Positions 34,428-42,422 of a stretch of 57,870 nucleotides of DNA are shown here, one piece after another. Origin of the DNA: Levilinea sp. (lineage in GTDB: Bacteria > Chloroflexota > Anaerolineae > Anaerolineales > Anaerolineaceae); NCBI GenBank assembly GCA_029975215.1, contig JARKPO010000052.1, positions 1 to 57,870 of the forward strand, given 5' to 3'. Position numbers and translations under genes: made by a program. Positions within the stretch are counted from its first letter, which is position 1; the number at the start of each line of letters is the position of its first letter. The notes beneath the pieces were generated by a model that saw only the letters and a list, made by a program, of their open reading frames with translations, was not told where the DNA came from and ran no database searches.

Positions 34428-34718
34428 TAATTCGCATTAATCTGTAAGCCAGCTGTAAATCCTTCCCTTTAACGGTAATTGCATACGCCGCGAGCCTAAA
34501 ACGAGAAAAAGCAACGCAAACGTTGGTCATAGAAGCTCAGGCACAATCCACAAGTGGATTGTGATCCTCTTGCTTTCAAATGGGGGATGCAAGCATGGGT
34601 AACATGCTATTTACAAAGAGGAGGTGCCCAGGTAATAAGCGTAATCCGCACAGATGTTCCGTTGTAGACAGGTTCTCGACCAAGAACCACGAACCTTATT
34701 TACCCAATGGAGGGAAAC

Positions 34719-37559
34719 ATGCTTCGTAAGTTGTTTTATGTCGTTATGATCGCAGCGCTGGTCATCGGCCTGCCTGCCGTCATGCCCGAACCCGCGGCCG
34801 TCAAGGCCATCGGTGCCCAGTTCCCCAGCGGCACTCACTTGGTTCCGCCCCGCGGCGATCAGGTGGAGCAGCAGCTCATCTCCAAAGCCGACTCCAAAGT
34901 CGACCTGAACAAAGCCAAAGCCGAATTCTACAAGGAATTTTCCAAGAAATCGGACACCTGGGTCAACCCCGAAATGGCCGAACGCGCCCTGCAGTATGAA
35001 GCCGGCGTGAACAGCCAGATTGACTCCCAGGGCGGCATCCTCAAGGGCAAAGTCCAAAAAGTCTCCGTCAAAATCCTGGCCATGGCCGTGGAATTCGCCC
35101 CTGAGCCCGAAGACATCACCGTGGAACGCTGGGTGGATGACGACGCTGACCCGGCTACCCCCGATGTTTGCAAGGTGGTGACCGAAACCCACACCGGCCC
35201 CCAACAGGGCGAAATCGCTGAGCCCGTCGGCCCGGATGATGTCGAAGCCGGCATGCCCTACGACAACAACACCGTGTGGTACACCCCCGCTCAGACCGCC
35301 AGCATGAAGTTCTACGAAAGCATGATCTTCGGCTACAAGGGCGCTGGTCGGGTGCGCATGGACCTGATTGACCCCCGCGACGGCAAGCCCGGCATCAACC
35401 TGAAGGGCGTCACCGTTCAGGATTACTACGACAAAGTCGCTGGCAAGGGCAACGTCAAGCTCTCCGGTAAGGTCGTGGGCTGGATCGAATCCGACCACTC
35501 GGAAGCCTTCTACGGCGCCGACAACTGCGCTGGCTCGCACGCTGGCGGCACCTGGGCCGATCTGGACAACGACGGCACCCCCGAAACGCGCGTTCAGCCC
35601 GCTCACCTGGTTAAGGAAAGCCTTGAGAAATACAACGCCACCTTCGCCAGCCCCAAAGCGGCCTGGAAGTTCTGGAAGCAGTATGACGCCAACAAAGACG
35701 GCATCGTGGACACCTTCTGGATGATCCACGCCGGTATGGGCCAGGAAGCTGGCGGCGGCGCCCAGGGCGACGACTCCATCTGGTCGCACTCCTCGGACGT
35801 GCGCTATTACCTGCCCGAAGCTCTCTACGCCTACGAAGATGACCCCGCCAACCCCAATGACTGGTCCATCGAAGTCGGCCCCTACACCTTCCAGCCCGAG
35901 AACGCTGAAGTCGGCGTCTTCTCGGAAGAGTTCGGCCACAACGTCTTTGGCCTCCCCGATCTGTACGTGACCGACGGTGCCCAGGGCTCCATCGCCTTCT
36001 GGAGCATCATGGAATCGGGCGCCTGGGGTGGTTACCTGGGCGGCACCCAGCCTTTGGGTATGCCTCTGTGGTTCCGCATGATCGCGGACTGCGGCGGCGT
36101 GGCCTGCAACTGGGATAAACCCCTCTTCAACCGTCTGTATGCGGATCCCGAAGAGAAAACCACCATCGCTGCCCTCGAAGGCGCCCCCCGCGGCGCGATC
36201 AAGGGCGCGCGCATTAACCTGCCCCGCATTTGGGAGACCATCCCCAACCCGGTCAGCACCGGTACCGCCATCTATTCCGGCGCGGGCCGCGACGAGACCG
36301 ACGTGACCATGGATTTCACCTTTGACGTGCCGGCTGCCCCCGCCACCAACATCCTCACCATCCCCAGCGATTACGACATCGAAGAGGATTGGGACTACGG
36401 CTATGTCATGATCAAAGACAACACTGATCCGGCCGGCGACTTCGTCTCCCTGAATGACCTGGACGCTGTCCTCACCGATACCAACCCCAACGGCAACCTG
36501 ATCGTCGGCGGCTACGGCCTGACCGGCACGGGCACGGCAGACCTGAAATTTGACCTGGCGCCGTACGCAGGTAAGAACGTGACCCTGCGCCTGCGCTACA
36601 AGACCGATGCGGCTGCTACCGAAAACGGTTGGTTCGTGGACGATATCCAGCTCGACACCGAGCTTCTGGCCGATTTCGACACGGTCGGCACGCTGGACGA
36701 GTGGACCAACTCCGATCCGGGTTGGCTGACCGTCCCCACCACCGATTCCTACAGCCAGTACTACCTGGTGGAACTGCGCAACAACGGCCGCTATGACGGC
36801 AGCGCGCGCACGGCCTATGTCACCACGCATGTGGAGACCATGACCGATCCCGACGGCAACGGCGTCTATGACACCCCCGCCGAAATCTGGAGTGTGGACC
36901 GCGTGCCCTACAACATCCCCGCGGCGCTGATCTACTACCGCAATACCAAGTACGGCAACACCTACGCCCAGCGCGGCAACTACAACGACCTGCCCTCCTA
37001 CGGTCCCAAATACCAGCTCCTGCTGGTGGACGTGAACGAAGAAGGTGTGCGCGTCTTTGACCCGGCTGCGCCTGTGCAGGACTTCGACAGCTGGTGGAGC
37101 ACCTTCAACGCCCGCGTGGGCTCCTACGACGCCGGCCTGACCATTCAGCCGGTGGAAGGCTTTACCCTGCGCCACATCAACGGCGTGCCGTTTGACGGCC
37201 CGTACGAATACGCTGGCAAGCCCGCCACGACCGTCTTCGACGACCGCCAGGGCTACTACCCCGGCTTCTTCAATGTGCCCGGACCGGGCGGCGGTTGGTA
37301 CTTCAATAACCGCGACGGCTCCGCGGTGATCCCCGCGGTGGATATGTACTCCACCCGCGTCACCGACTTTGACGGCAACCCCTTGCCGAATTTCTACGGC
37401 AATGCCCTTGGTTCGATGCTGCCACATTACTTCGGCACCGGCAATCCCGGCGACGAAGGCCAGCAATACGGTGTGATGATCGAGCTGTTGGGCGTCAACA
37501 AGCCCGGCAACAAGGCCATCATCAAGATGTGGAACTCCTCCTACGGGATGGAGTACTAG
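34719..37559 (+). CDS. Secreted M6-family (immune inhibitor A-like) metallopeptidase
   Basis: 946 residues. ATG 34719 lies 6 nt after GGAGGG; an ATG 12 nt earlier would overlap that site. Signal peptide RKLFYVVMIAALVIGLPAVM, then a propeptide-like region, the catalytic domain with DGIVDTFWMIHAGMGQEAGG and SEEFGHNVFGLPDLY, and C-terminal beta-sandwich segments (TLRLRYKTDAAATENGWFVD) as in immune inhibitor A. The zinc motif, usually HExxH, reads E403-E-F-G-H407, with D414 in GLPD as possible third ligand. Calcium-type acidic loops are frequent (YDANKDGIVD). It would be exported and act on extracellular protein. A strong terminator follows. Confidence 0.88.
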   Translation: MLRKLFYVVMIAALVIGLPAVMPEPAAVKAIGAQFPSGTHLVPPRGDQVEQQLISKADSKVDLNKAKAEFYKEFSKKSDTWVNPEMAERALQYEAGVNSQIDSQGGILKGKVQKVSVKILAMAVEFAPEPEDITVERWVDDDADPATPDVCKVVTETHTGPQQGEIAEPVGPDDVEAGMPYDNNTVWYTPAQTASMKFYESMIFGYKGAGRVRMDLIDPRDGKPGINLKGVTVQDYYDKVAGKGNVKLSGKVVGWIESDHSEAFYGADNCAGSHAGGTWADLDNDGTPETRVQPAHLVKESLEKYNATFASPKAAWKFWKQYDANKDGIVDTFWMIHAGMGQEAGGGAQGDDSIWSHSSDVRYYLPEALYAYEDDPANPNDWSIEVGPYTFQPENAEVGVFSEEFGHNVFGLPDLYVTDGAQGSIAFWSIMESGAWGGYLGGTQPLGMPLWFRMIADCGGVACNWDKPLFNRLYADPEEKTTIAALEGAPRGAIKGARINLPRIWETIPNPVSTGTAIYSGAGRDETDVTMDFTFDVPAAPATNILTIPSDYDIEEDWDYGYVMIKDNTDPAGDFVSLNDLDAVLTDTNPNGNLIVGGYGLTGTGTADLKFDLAPYAGKNVTLRLRYKTDAAATENGWFVDDIQLDTELLADFDTVGTLDEWTNSDPGWLTVPTTDSYSQYYLVELRNNGRYDGSARTAYVTTHVETMTDPDGNGVYDTPAEIWSVDRVPYNIPAALIYYRNTKYGNTYAQRGNYNDLPSYGPKYQLLLVDVNEEGVRVFDPAAPVQDFDSWWSTFNARVGSYDAGLTIQPVEGFTLRHINGVPFDGPYEYAGKPATTVFDDRQGYYPGFFNVPGPGGGWYFNNRDGSAVIPAVDMYSTRVTDFDGNPLPNFYGNALGSMLPHYFGTGNPGDEGQQYGVMIELLGVNKPGNKAIIKMWNSSYGMEY

Positions 37560-37587
37560 TCTTCGGCTAAAATCTGTACAGTAAGGC

Positions 37588-37620
37588 AGCGGCGGCCAGG
37601 CATCTGGCCGCCGCTTTTTT
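37588..37620 (+). terminator. Rho-independent terminator of the M6 peptidase gene
   Basis: Perfect 12-bp stem AGCGGCGGCCAG (37588-37599) with its complement (37604-37615), loop GCAT, followed by TTTTTT. Confidence 0.96.
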
Positions 37621-37732
37621 GCGCCCTTTCAGGCTTTCAAGGGGGATTTGCCCATGTGAAGCGTCCGCTCAACCCCAAGCTCCTGTATAATGAAGCAGCG
37701 TTCATTTGATCTCACCCACCGGGAAGCCCCTC

Positions 37733-38572
37733 ATGAAACCTGCCTGGATCCTCATCGCCCTCTGTCTGTGCGCCTGTCTGGCGGCCTGCGGCCCCGACCC
37801 CCAGTCCCTGCCCGCCACCGAAACGGCCATTGCGGCGCGCATCTACGCCACCCTGACCGCCTCGGCCCCCACCATTACCCCCGAGGCCACCATCACCCCG
37901 CCCCCGCCGCCCAGCCCCAGCCCCACCCCCAGCCCCACGCCGCTGCCCCAGGGGCAGGTGCAGGCCAGCGTGCTGAATCTGCGCGCCGGGCCGGGCACAC
38001 AGTACGAAACCCTGCTCAGCCTGCAGCGCGGCATGTTGGTGGACCTGGCCGGGCAGTACAATCAATGTGAGTGGGTCAAAATCCGTGTGGAAGGGCAGCA
38101 GGAAGGCTGGGTGAAGGGCGGCGACGGCTTCCTCACCTTCCCGCTGGCCTGCGCCAACCTGCCCTCCGGCACCTTCCGCCCCCTCAACGGCAGCCTGCTG
38201 GCCGATACGCGCACCCGCACGGGCATGGGTTTTTTGTCGCTGCAAAACCAGACCTCGGCCGATGCCCTGGTGTTTCTTAACGAGGATTCGGGCGCGCCCC
38301 AACTGGCCTTTTATGTGCGCAGCATGGAAACCTTTGACCTGAGCGGCATCCCCAACGGCAGCTATCAGGTGTTTGTGGCCCGCGGGACGGAGTGGAATGG
38401 GGATACGCGCGCCTTTGAGCGGTTGGAAGAGACCCTGCGCATGCAGGAAAAGTTGGTGTTCAAGAGCGCAGCCGGCCAGGCCAGCCTGTGGACTTTGATC
38501 CTGCGCACCCTGGCAGGCAGCACCGAAAACGCCCTGCCCATTTCGCCCGCTGAGTTCCCGCCCCTTCCGTAA
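37733..38572 (+). CDS. Lipoprotein with SH3b domain
   Basis: 279 residues from ATG 37733. Signal peptide with lipobox CLAACGPD, a short helical part, a Pro/Ser/Thr linker (TPPPPPSPSPTPSPTPLP), then a bacterial SH3 domain (VQASVLNLRAGPGTQYETLL, then EWVKIRVEGQQEGWVKG), which often binds peptidoglycan or surface polymers, and a C-terminal beta-rich domain of about 120 residues without recognisable family (MGFLSLQNQTSADALVFLNE). TATAAT at 37686-37691 precedes it with a 35-nt leader. A cell-envelope role is likely; the C-terminal domain is unrecognised. Confidence 0.8.
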   Translation: MKPAWILIALCLCACLAACGPDPQSLPATETAIAARIYATLTASAPTITPEATITPPPPPSPSPTPSPTPLPQGQVQASVLNLRAGPGTQYETLLSLQRGMLVDLAGQYNQCEWVKIRVEGQQEGWVKGGDGFLTFPLACANLPSGTFRPLNGSLLADTRTRTGMGFLSLQNQTSADALVFLNEDSGAPQLAFYVRSMETFDLSGIPNGSYQVFVARGTEWNGDTRAFERLEETLRMQEKLVFKSAAGQASLWTLILRTLAGSTENALPISPAEFPPLP

Positions 38573-38628
38573 GGAGGTCATCGCCCCGCCGCCAACCTTG
38601 TCATCGCGATGGATTCTGTCATTAGTAT

Positions 38629-38634
38629 GATAAA
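38629..38634 (+). promoter_or_regulatory. Left-end half of a promoter completed on element circularisation
   Basis: GATAAA here would lie 17 nt from TTGACT (39760-39765, right end) once right and left ends are joined through the TA core. In the linear element no -35 stands at the right distance. The start point would be about 38641, just before the first stem-loop of the putative bridge RNA. Confidence 0.6.
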
Positions 38635-38640
38635 AAAGAG

Positions 38641-38770
38641 TGGACACGGCAGATCGATTGTCATTAGATCCACGAGATCGTCTCGCAGTACGATCGCCGT
38701 GTCCGTTCAAAACAAAGCCCGAACAGTTGAGTGGCCGTGGGAGGCCGTATCCTTGCTAGTGTGGGCTTAT
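38641..38770 (+). ncRNA. Putative IS110 bridge RNA
   Basis: Two stem-loops with internal loops. First: GGACACGGC (38642-38650) pairs with GCCGTGTCC (38696-38704), GATCG with CGATC, and CGAGA-TCG-TCTCG forms the tip; its 5' strand carries TGTCATTAG (38659-38667), identical to the left flank and first element base at 38617-38625, and its 3' strand CAGTA (38686-38690), complementary to TACTG at 39777-39781. Second: AAGCCC (38715-38720) pairs with GGGCTT (38763-38768), with GGCC-GTGGGA-GGCC at the tip; its strands carry ACAGTTG (compare ACAGTTA at the right end, 39772-39778) and TGCTA (38754-38758), pairing with TAGTA (38623-38627) with one wobble. This matches target- and donor-binding loops as described for IS621. 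Confidence 0.72.
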
Positions 38771-38796
38771 CTCGATTATAAGGAGAGATCAAACTA

Positions 38797-39750
38797 ATGA
38801 CAACTACAAACGAAGTATTCATTGGAATTGATGTGGGCAAGACCTGGTTGGATGTAGCACTTTGGGGTGAGGATAGCGTCTGGCGCGTGTCGAATGATGA
38901 GAGCGGAGCAGCAGAAATCATAGAACGAATGGAAAAAGTAGGTCCACAATTGATTGCCGTCGAGGCCACCGGTGGATATGAGCAATTACTGGTCCAATCT
39001 ATGCTTCTAAAAGAGCTCCCCGTGGCTGTGATTAACCCGACAAGGGTAAGAGCCTTATCGAAAGCAACCGGTAAATTGGCCAAAACGGATGCCATTGATG
39101 CCCGTTTAATTGCCGAATATGCTTGCAAGATCCAACCACCCGTACTTGCAGCCAAAGAATCCAATAAAATTCTCCTGAATGGATTGATTACCCGGAGGGA
39201 ACAGTTGGTGGAAATGTGCACAGCTGAGCAAAATCGCCTGGGAACCGCCAGTAACTGTATGAAAGGCGATATTCGAGAACATATTGACTGGCTGAAATCC
39301 AAAACCCTGGAACTGGAAATGCAGATCAAAGAGTTGGTGGATAGCTTGCCTGAATGGCAGGCACAAGCCAAACGTCTGGAAAGCATACCAGGCGTAGGGT
39401 TCATTACTGCGGTTACGGCTATTTCTGAAATGCCTGAGTTGGGCCAGCTCGATCGCCAGAAGATTGCTGCCCTGGCTGGCCTGGCTCCTTTCAACCGGGA
39501 CAGTGGCCAGAAGCATGGTAAGCGGCGCATCTTTGGTGGTAGAAAAGGCATTCGTCGAGTTTTATATATGGCTTGTTTATCAGCTGCCAAGTGGAACCCA
39601 GTCATTAAATCCTTGTTCCAACGTCTGATGCAGAAAGGTAAAATATTTAAGGTCGCTATCACGGCTTGTATGCGTAAATTGCTCACGATCATGAATGCCA
39701 TGACCCGTGATAAAGTATCTTGGAAGGCACCGGAACCTTTTTCTGTTTAG
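38797..39750 (+). CDS. IS110-family transposase (DEDD/serine recombinase)
   Basis: 317 residues. N-terminal RuvC-like DEDD domain: D12 in GIDVGKTWLDVAL, E56 in AVEATGGYE, D98 and D101 in KTDAIDARLIAEY. C-terminal Transposase_20 domain: SIPGVGFITAVTAISE, AALAGLAPFNRDSGQ with the likely catalytic Ser236, and GGRKGIRRVLYMA. All four acidic residues and the serine are present, so it may be active. ATG 38797 follows AAGGAGAG by 9 nt. Its lower GC content and codon use differ from neighbours, which indicates recent arrival. It acts with a bridge RNA on DNA. Confidence 0.97.
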   Translation: MTTTNEVFIGIDVGKTWLDVALWGEDSVWRVSNDESGAAEIIERMEKVGPQLIAVEATGGYEQLLVQSMLLKELPVAVINPTRVRALSKATGKLAKTDAIDARLIAEYACKIQPPVLAAKESNKILLNGLITRREQLVEMCTAEQNRLGTASNCMKGDIREHIDWLKSKTLELEMQIKELVDSLPEWQAQAKRLESIPGVGFITAVTAISEMPELGQLDRQKIAALAGLAPFNRDSGQKHGKRRIFGGRKGIRRVLYMACLSAAKWNPVIKSLFQRLMQKGKIFKVAITACMRKLLTIMNAMTRDKVSWKAPEPFSV

Positions 39751-39778
39751 TTTTTTTACTTGACTTCCAACACAGTTA

Positions 39779-39815
39779 CTGCGAGACGTGCAGCGGCGAA
39801 GCAATCTCTACCCTG
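39779..39815. repeat. REP-like dispersed repeat at the IS110 right junction
   Basis: CTGCGAGACGTG followed by CAGCGGCGAAGCAATCTC resembles the widely dispersed bacterial repeat of the type GTCATTGCGAG...GAAGCAATCTC. Its expected left part (TGTCAT) lies on the other side of the element at 38617-38622, so the IS splits the repeat. Confidence 0.6.
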
Positions 39816-39828
39816 AGGGAGAAATCGC

Positions 39829-40863
39829 TTAAGCCCCCAACCGCCGCAAATCGTCCAAAAATTCATCCACCTTTTCATCCGGCGTGGCCCACGAGGTCAC
39901 CAGACGCACAGCCGAAAAGCCCGGCCGCACCCTGGCCCACACGTAAAAGCCGTACAGGGCCTGCAGCCGCTCAATCAACCCATCCGGCAGGATGGGAAAG
40001 ATCTGGTTGGTGGTGGAATGGGTCAGGAAGGGGTAGCCCGCTGCCTCAATCCCCGCCGCCAGCCGCCCCGCGGCGGCATTCGCCCGGCGCGCCAGCTGAA
40101 AGTACAGATCCTGCTCAAACAATCCCAGGAACTGGCTGCCGATCAGCCGCCCTTTGGCCAGCAGTGCCCCGCGCTGCTTGAGGTGATGGCGAAAGCCGGC
40201 CTGAATCTGCGGGTTTTGCAGGATGATAGCCTCGCCGATCAGCGCCCCGTTTTTGGTGCCGCCGATGTAAAAAGCGTCCAGCGCGGCGCACAGATCCGAA
40301 AACTGTACATCCGATTCCGCGCTCATCAGGCCGCAGCCTAAACGCGCCCCATCCAGATATAAATACAGGCCGTTGGCGCGGCACACCTGTGCCAAAGCCA
40401 GCAGTTCGTCGCGGCGGTAAATCGTGCCCACTTCGGTGGAATTGGAGATGAACACCACCCGCGGCTTGACCATGTGCTCGTCGGTGTGCTCATCTACCAC
40501 CGCCTGGACCTGTTCAGGACGCAGCTTGCCGTCTGCGGAGGGCACGGTGTTGATCTTGTGCCCCGTGGCCTCAATCGCCCCGGATTCATGCACGGCGATG
40601 TGGGCCGTCACCGCAGCGATGACCGATTCATACGGGCGCAGCAGGGCCGCCAGCACAATCTGGTTAGCCTGCGTGCCGCCGGAGACAAAATGCACCGCCG
40701 CCTGCGGACTGCCCAGTTTTTCGCGAATCAGGGCTTCGGCCTGCTGGCATAGGTAGTCTTTGCCGTACCCGTCTTCCTGATCCAGATTGGTGCGCGCCAA
40801 CACGGCCAGCAAATCGGGGTGGGCACCTTCTGAGTAGTCGTTAAAGAAGCTGTATTTGGTCAT
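39829..40863 (-). CDS. ltaE: Low-specificity threonine aldolase
   Basis: 344 residues. PLP-dependent fold-type I enzyme: FNDYSEGAHPDLLAVL at the start, VSGGTQANQIVLAALL, HIAVHESGAIEATGHK, YLDGARLG, and the PLP lysine in YIGGTKNGALIGE. It splits threonine/allo-threonine to glycine and acetaldehyde. ATG 40863 follows GGATGGTGAC. The IS110 element ends about 50 nt downstream of its stop, and no terminator remains between them. The 255-nt upstream gap holds intergenic repeats. Confidence 0.92.
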   Translation of the reverse strand: MTKYSFFNDYSEGAHPDLLAVLARTNLDQEDGYGKDYLCQQAEALIREKLGSPQAAVHFVSGGTQANQIVLAALLRPYESVIAAVTAHIAVHESGAIEATGHKINTVPSADGKLRPEQVQAVVDEHTDEHMVKPRVVFISNSTEVGTIYRRDELLALAQVCRANGLYLYLDGARLGCGLMSAESDVQFSDLCAALDAFYIGGTKNGALIGEAIILQNPQIQAGFRHHLKQRGALLAKGRLIGSQFLGLFEQDLYFQLARRANAAAGRLAAGIEAAGYPFLTHSTTNQIFPILPDGLIERLQALYGFYVWARVRPGFSAVRLVTSWATPDEKVDEFLDDLRRLGA

Positions 40864-40963
40864 TTGTCACCATCCAGGCAGGGGAAATTGGCCGCGCAGG
40901 GCAGCTGCAGGGTTAATTGTATCCCGTTTTGGCCGCCGCGAAATGATCCCCGGCCATAACCCG

Positions 40964-41101
40964 TAGGGGCACGGCGGTTTCCACCCAAATCACAGCCCCC
41001 AACGGCCTCGCCGTGCCCATCCCCCGGCACATTGGGCACGCACCCAAAGGGCACGGCAGCGTCAGCCCAGCAATATCGCCGTAACCCAACAGCCGTGCCC
41101 C
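40964..41101. repeat. Intergenic GGGCACGGC inverted repeats
   Basis: Two foldable units: GGGGCACGGCG (40967-40976 region) with CGCCGTGCCC (about 41009-41018), and GGGCACGGC (about 41049) with GCCGTGCCCC (about 41092-41101). CCGTAGGGGCACG links them to the arrays at 11.3-11.7 kb. No coding potential seen. Confidence 0.6.
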
Positions 41102-41119
41102 AACCCGGACGGCCCTCGT

Positions 41120-42284
41120 TTACAGCGCGTTCAAGAAACGGCCCACATCCGCTTCGTTATTAAAGAAATTCGGGCTGACGCGGATGCGCCCATCGCGCAC
41201 GGCCACCAGAATCTTCTGGGCCAGCAGACGCTCGTAAAGGCTCTGGTTGGCCTCCGGCGACCCCAGGGTGATGGAAAGGATGGCCGAACGCTCTTCCACC
41301 CGCTCCACCGGCGAGACGATCGTGATGCGGCGCGCCCGCAGCCCAGCGATCAACCGGTCGGTCAGTTCCAACACGCGCGCGTGAATGGCCTCCACCCCCA
41401 CAGCCTGCAGCAATTCTAACCCGGCCGTCCAGGCATGAAACAGCGAATAGGCAATCGTGCCAGTCTCGTAGCAGCGCGCATCCGGGAAGTAGCGCAGCGC
41501 GCGGGTGTCGTCCTCGGCGGCGAACATGCCGGGGATCACCGGGCGGATGCGCTCCAGAGCGCGGGCGTTAGCATACAAAAAGCCCGTGCCCGGCATACCC
41601 AGCAGCCATTTAAAGCCCGCCGCGCTGAACAGATCAATGCCCATCTCTTCCACACGAATGGGGAAAACCCTTCGCCGGTGATCATCAGATATGCCCATCT
41701 GGTATCTCTTCCACACGAATGGGGAAAACCCCCGCGCCTTGAATGCCGTCCACCAAAAACAGCGCCCCGTGGGCGTGAGCCATCTGGCTGTAGAGCTGCA
41801 AATCGGCGCGGAAGCCGGTGTTAAAGCGCACCGCCGCCATCGCCAAAATGCGCGTGCGCCCGTCCACCAGGGCAGCCACCTTGTTTGGGTCTACGCGCTG
41901 ATCCTCATCCACCGGCGCCAGGCGCACATCCACCCCGCGCTCACGCAGAGCCAGCCAGGGGAAGGTGTTGTTCCAATGCTCGTCGGCGGGCACCACCACG
42001 TTGTCCCCCGGCTGCCAATCGTACCCCGCAGCGGCAATGCCCACCCCCACGCCCGTGCTGGTCACCAGGGCGTAATCCCTGGGCGCCCCGCCAAACAGCC
42101 CCGCCAGGGCCTTACGCACCGCAGAACGCGGGGACGGTTTGTCCTGCGGAGCCGCGCTGGCTGTCGCCAGATACTCTTCCAGCCGCTGACGCACCCAAAG
42201 GTTGAGCGGAGATTCAGCCGCATTGTTTAAGTAGACCGCCTGTTCCGTCACCGGAAACAGCGCGCGCGTTTCAGCCATCTGCAT
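41120..42284 (-). pseudogene. Class-V aminotransferase (cysteine-desulfurase-like), frame broken by a 61-bp insertion
   Basis: The 5' part (42284-41685) encodes the N-terminal PLP domain (YLNNAAESPLN, TSTGVGVGIAA, FLVDGIQGAGVFPIRVEE); the 3' part (to 41120) continues MGIDLFSAAGFKWLLGMPGTG with the PLP lysine and the rest to the C-terminus. Between them a 28-bp block (41643-41670) is repeated 61 bp further on (41704-41731), repeating VFPIRVEE and shifting the frame by one. Deleting 61 bp restores one continuous protein of about 365 residues. So the enzyme is probably not made, unless this is a sequencing or assembly error. Family: NifS/isopenicillin-epimerase-like, substrate unclear. ATG 42284 has AGGAGAGAAGA upstream. 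Confidence 0.85.
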
Positions 42285-42422
42285 TCTCTTCTCTCCTGTT
42301 CAAACGGCTGCCAGACACAGCCTCAACACAGCCCAACGCCCCCGGCATCCGGTCGGGGGCGGTTAGGGTGATTATACAGATGGTCCGCTTGCGGCGCGCT
42401 CAAAATACGACTGCGATTTTCC

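Larger units (their letters stand above)
34259..34718 (+). other. Gene-free region and long leader before the M6 peptidase
   Basis: Holds the palindrome 34348-34376, a candidate promoter (34399-34427) and then about 285 nt of AT-richer leader. The leader contains CACAATCCAC-AA-GTGGATTGTG (34542-34563, perfect 10-bp arms), AGCATG-GGTAA-CATGCT (34592-34608) and GGTTCT-CGACCA-AGAACC (34671-34688). I could not match it to a known riboswitch class. No T-rich terminator is present. Confidence 0.55.
38625..39778 (+). mobile_element. IS110-family insertion sequence
   Basis: About 1154 bp. Ends are inferred from a TA dinucleotide shared at 38623-38624 and 39777-39778 (taken as the recombination core), and supported by guide matches in the left-end RNA. 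Removing the element rejoins TGTCAT-TA-CTGCGAGACG, which continues GCGGCGAAGCAATCTC, a sequence of the dispersed GTCATTGCGAG...GAAGCAATCTC type. The interior is markedly less GC-rich than its surroundings. No terminal inverted repeats are evident, as usual for IS110 (not the IS1111 branch). Confidence 0.8.

Noticed and set aside
34434..34718. Cyclic-di-GMP, cobalamin or other known riboswitch before the M6 gene
   Set aside because: Hairpins are present but the conserved cores of the classes I know could not be aligned.
34611..37466. 951-codon open frame on the minus strand
   Set aside because: It lies opposite the M6 peptidase, whose signal peptide, motifs, ribosome site and terminator are clear; the opposite frame is a result of GC-rich codon use.
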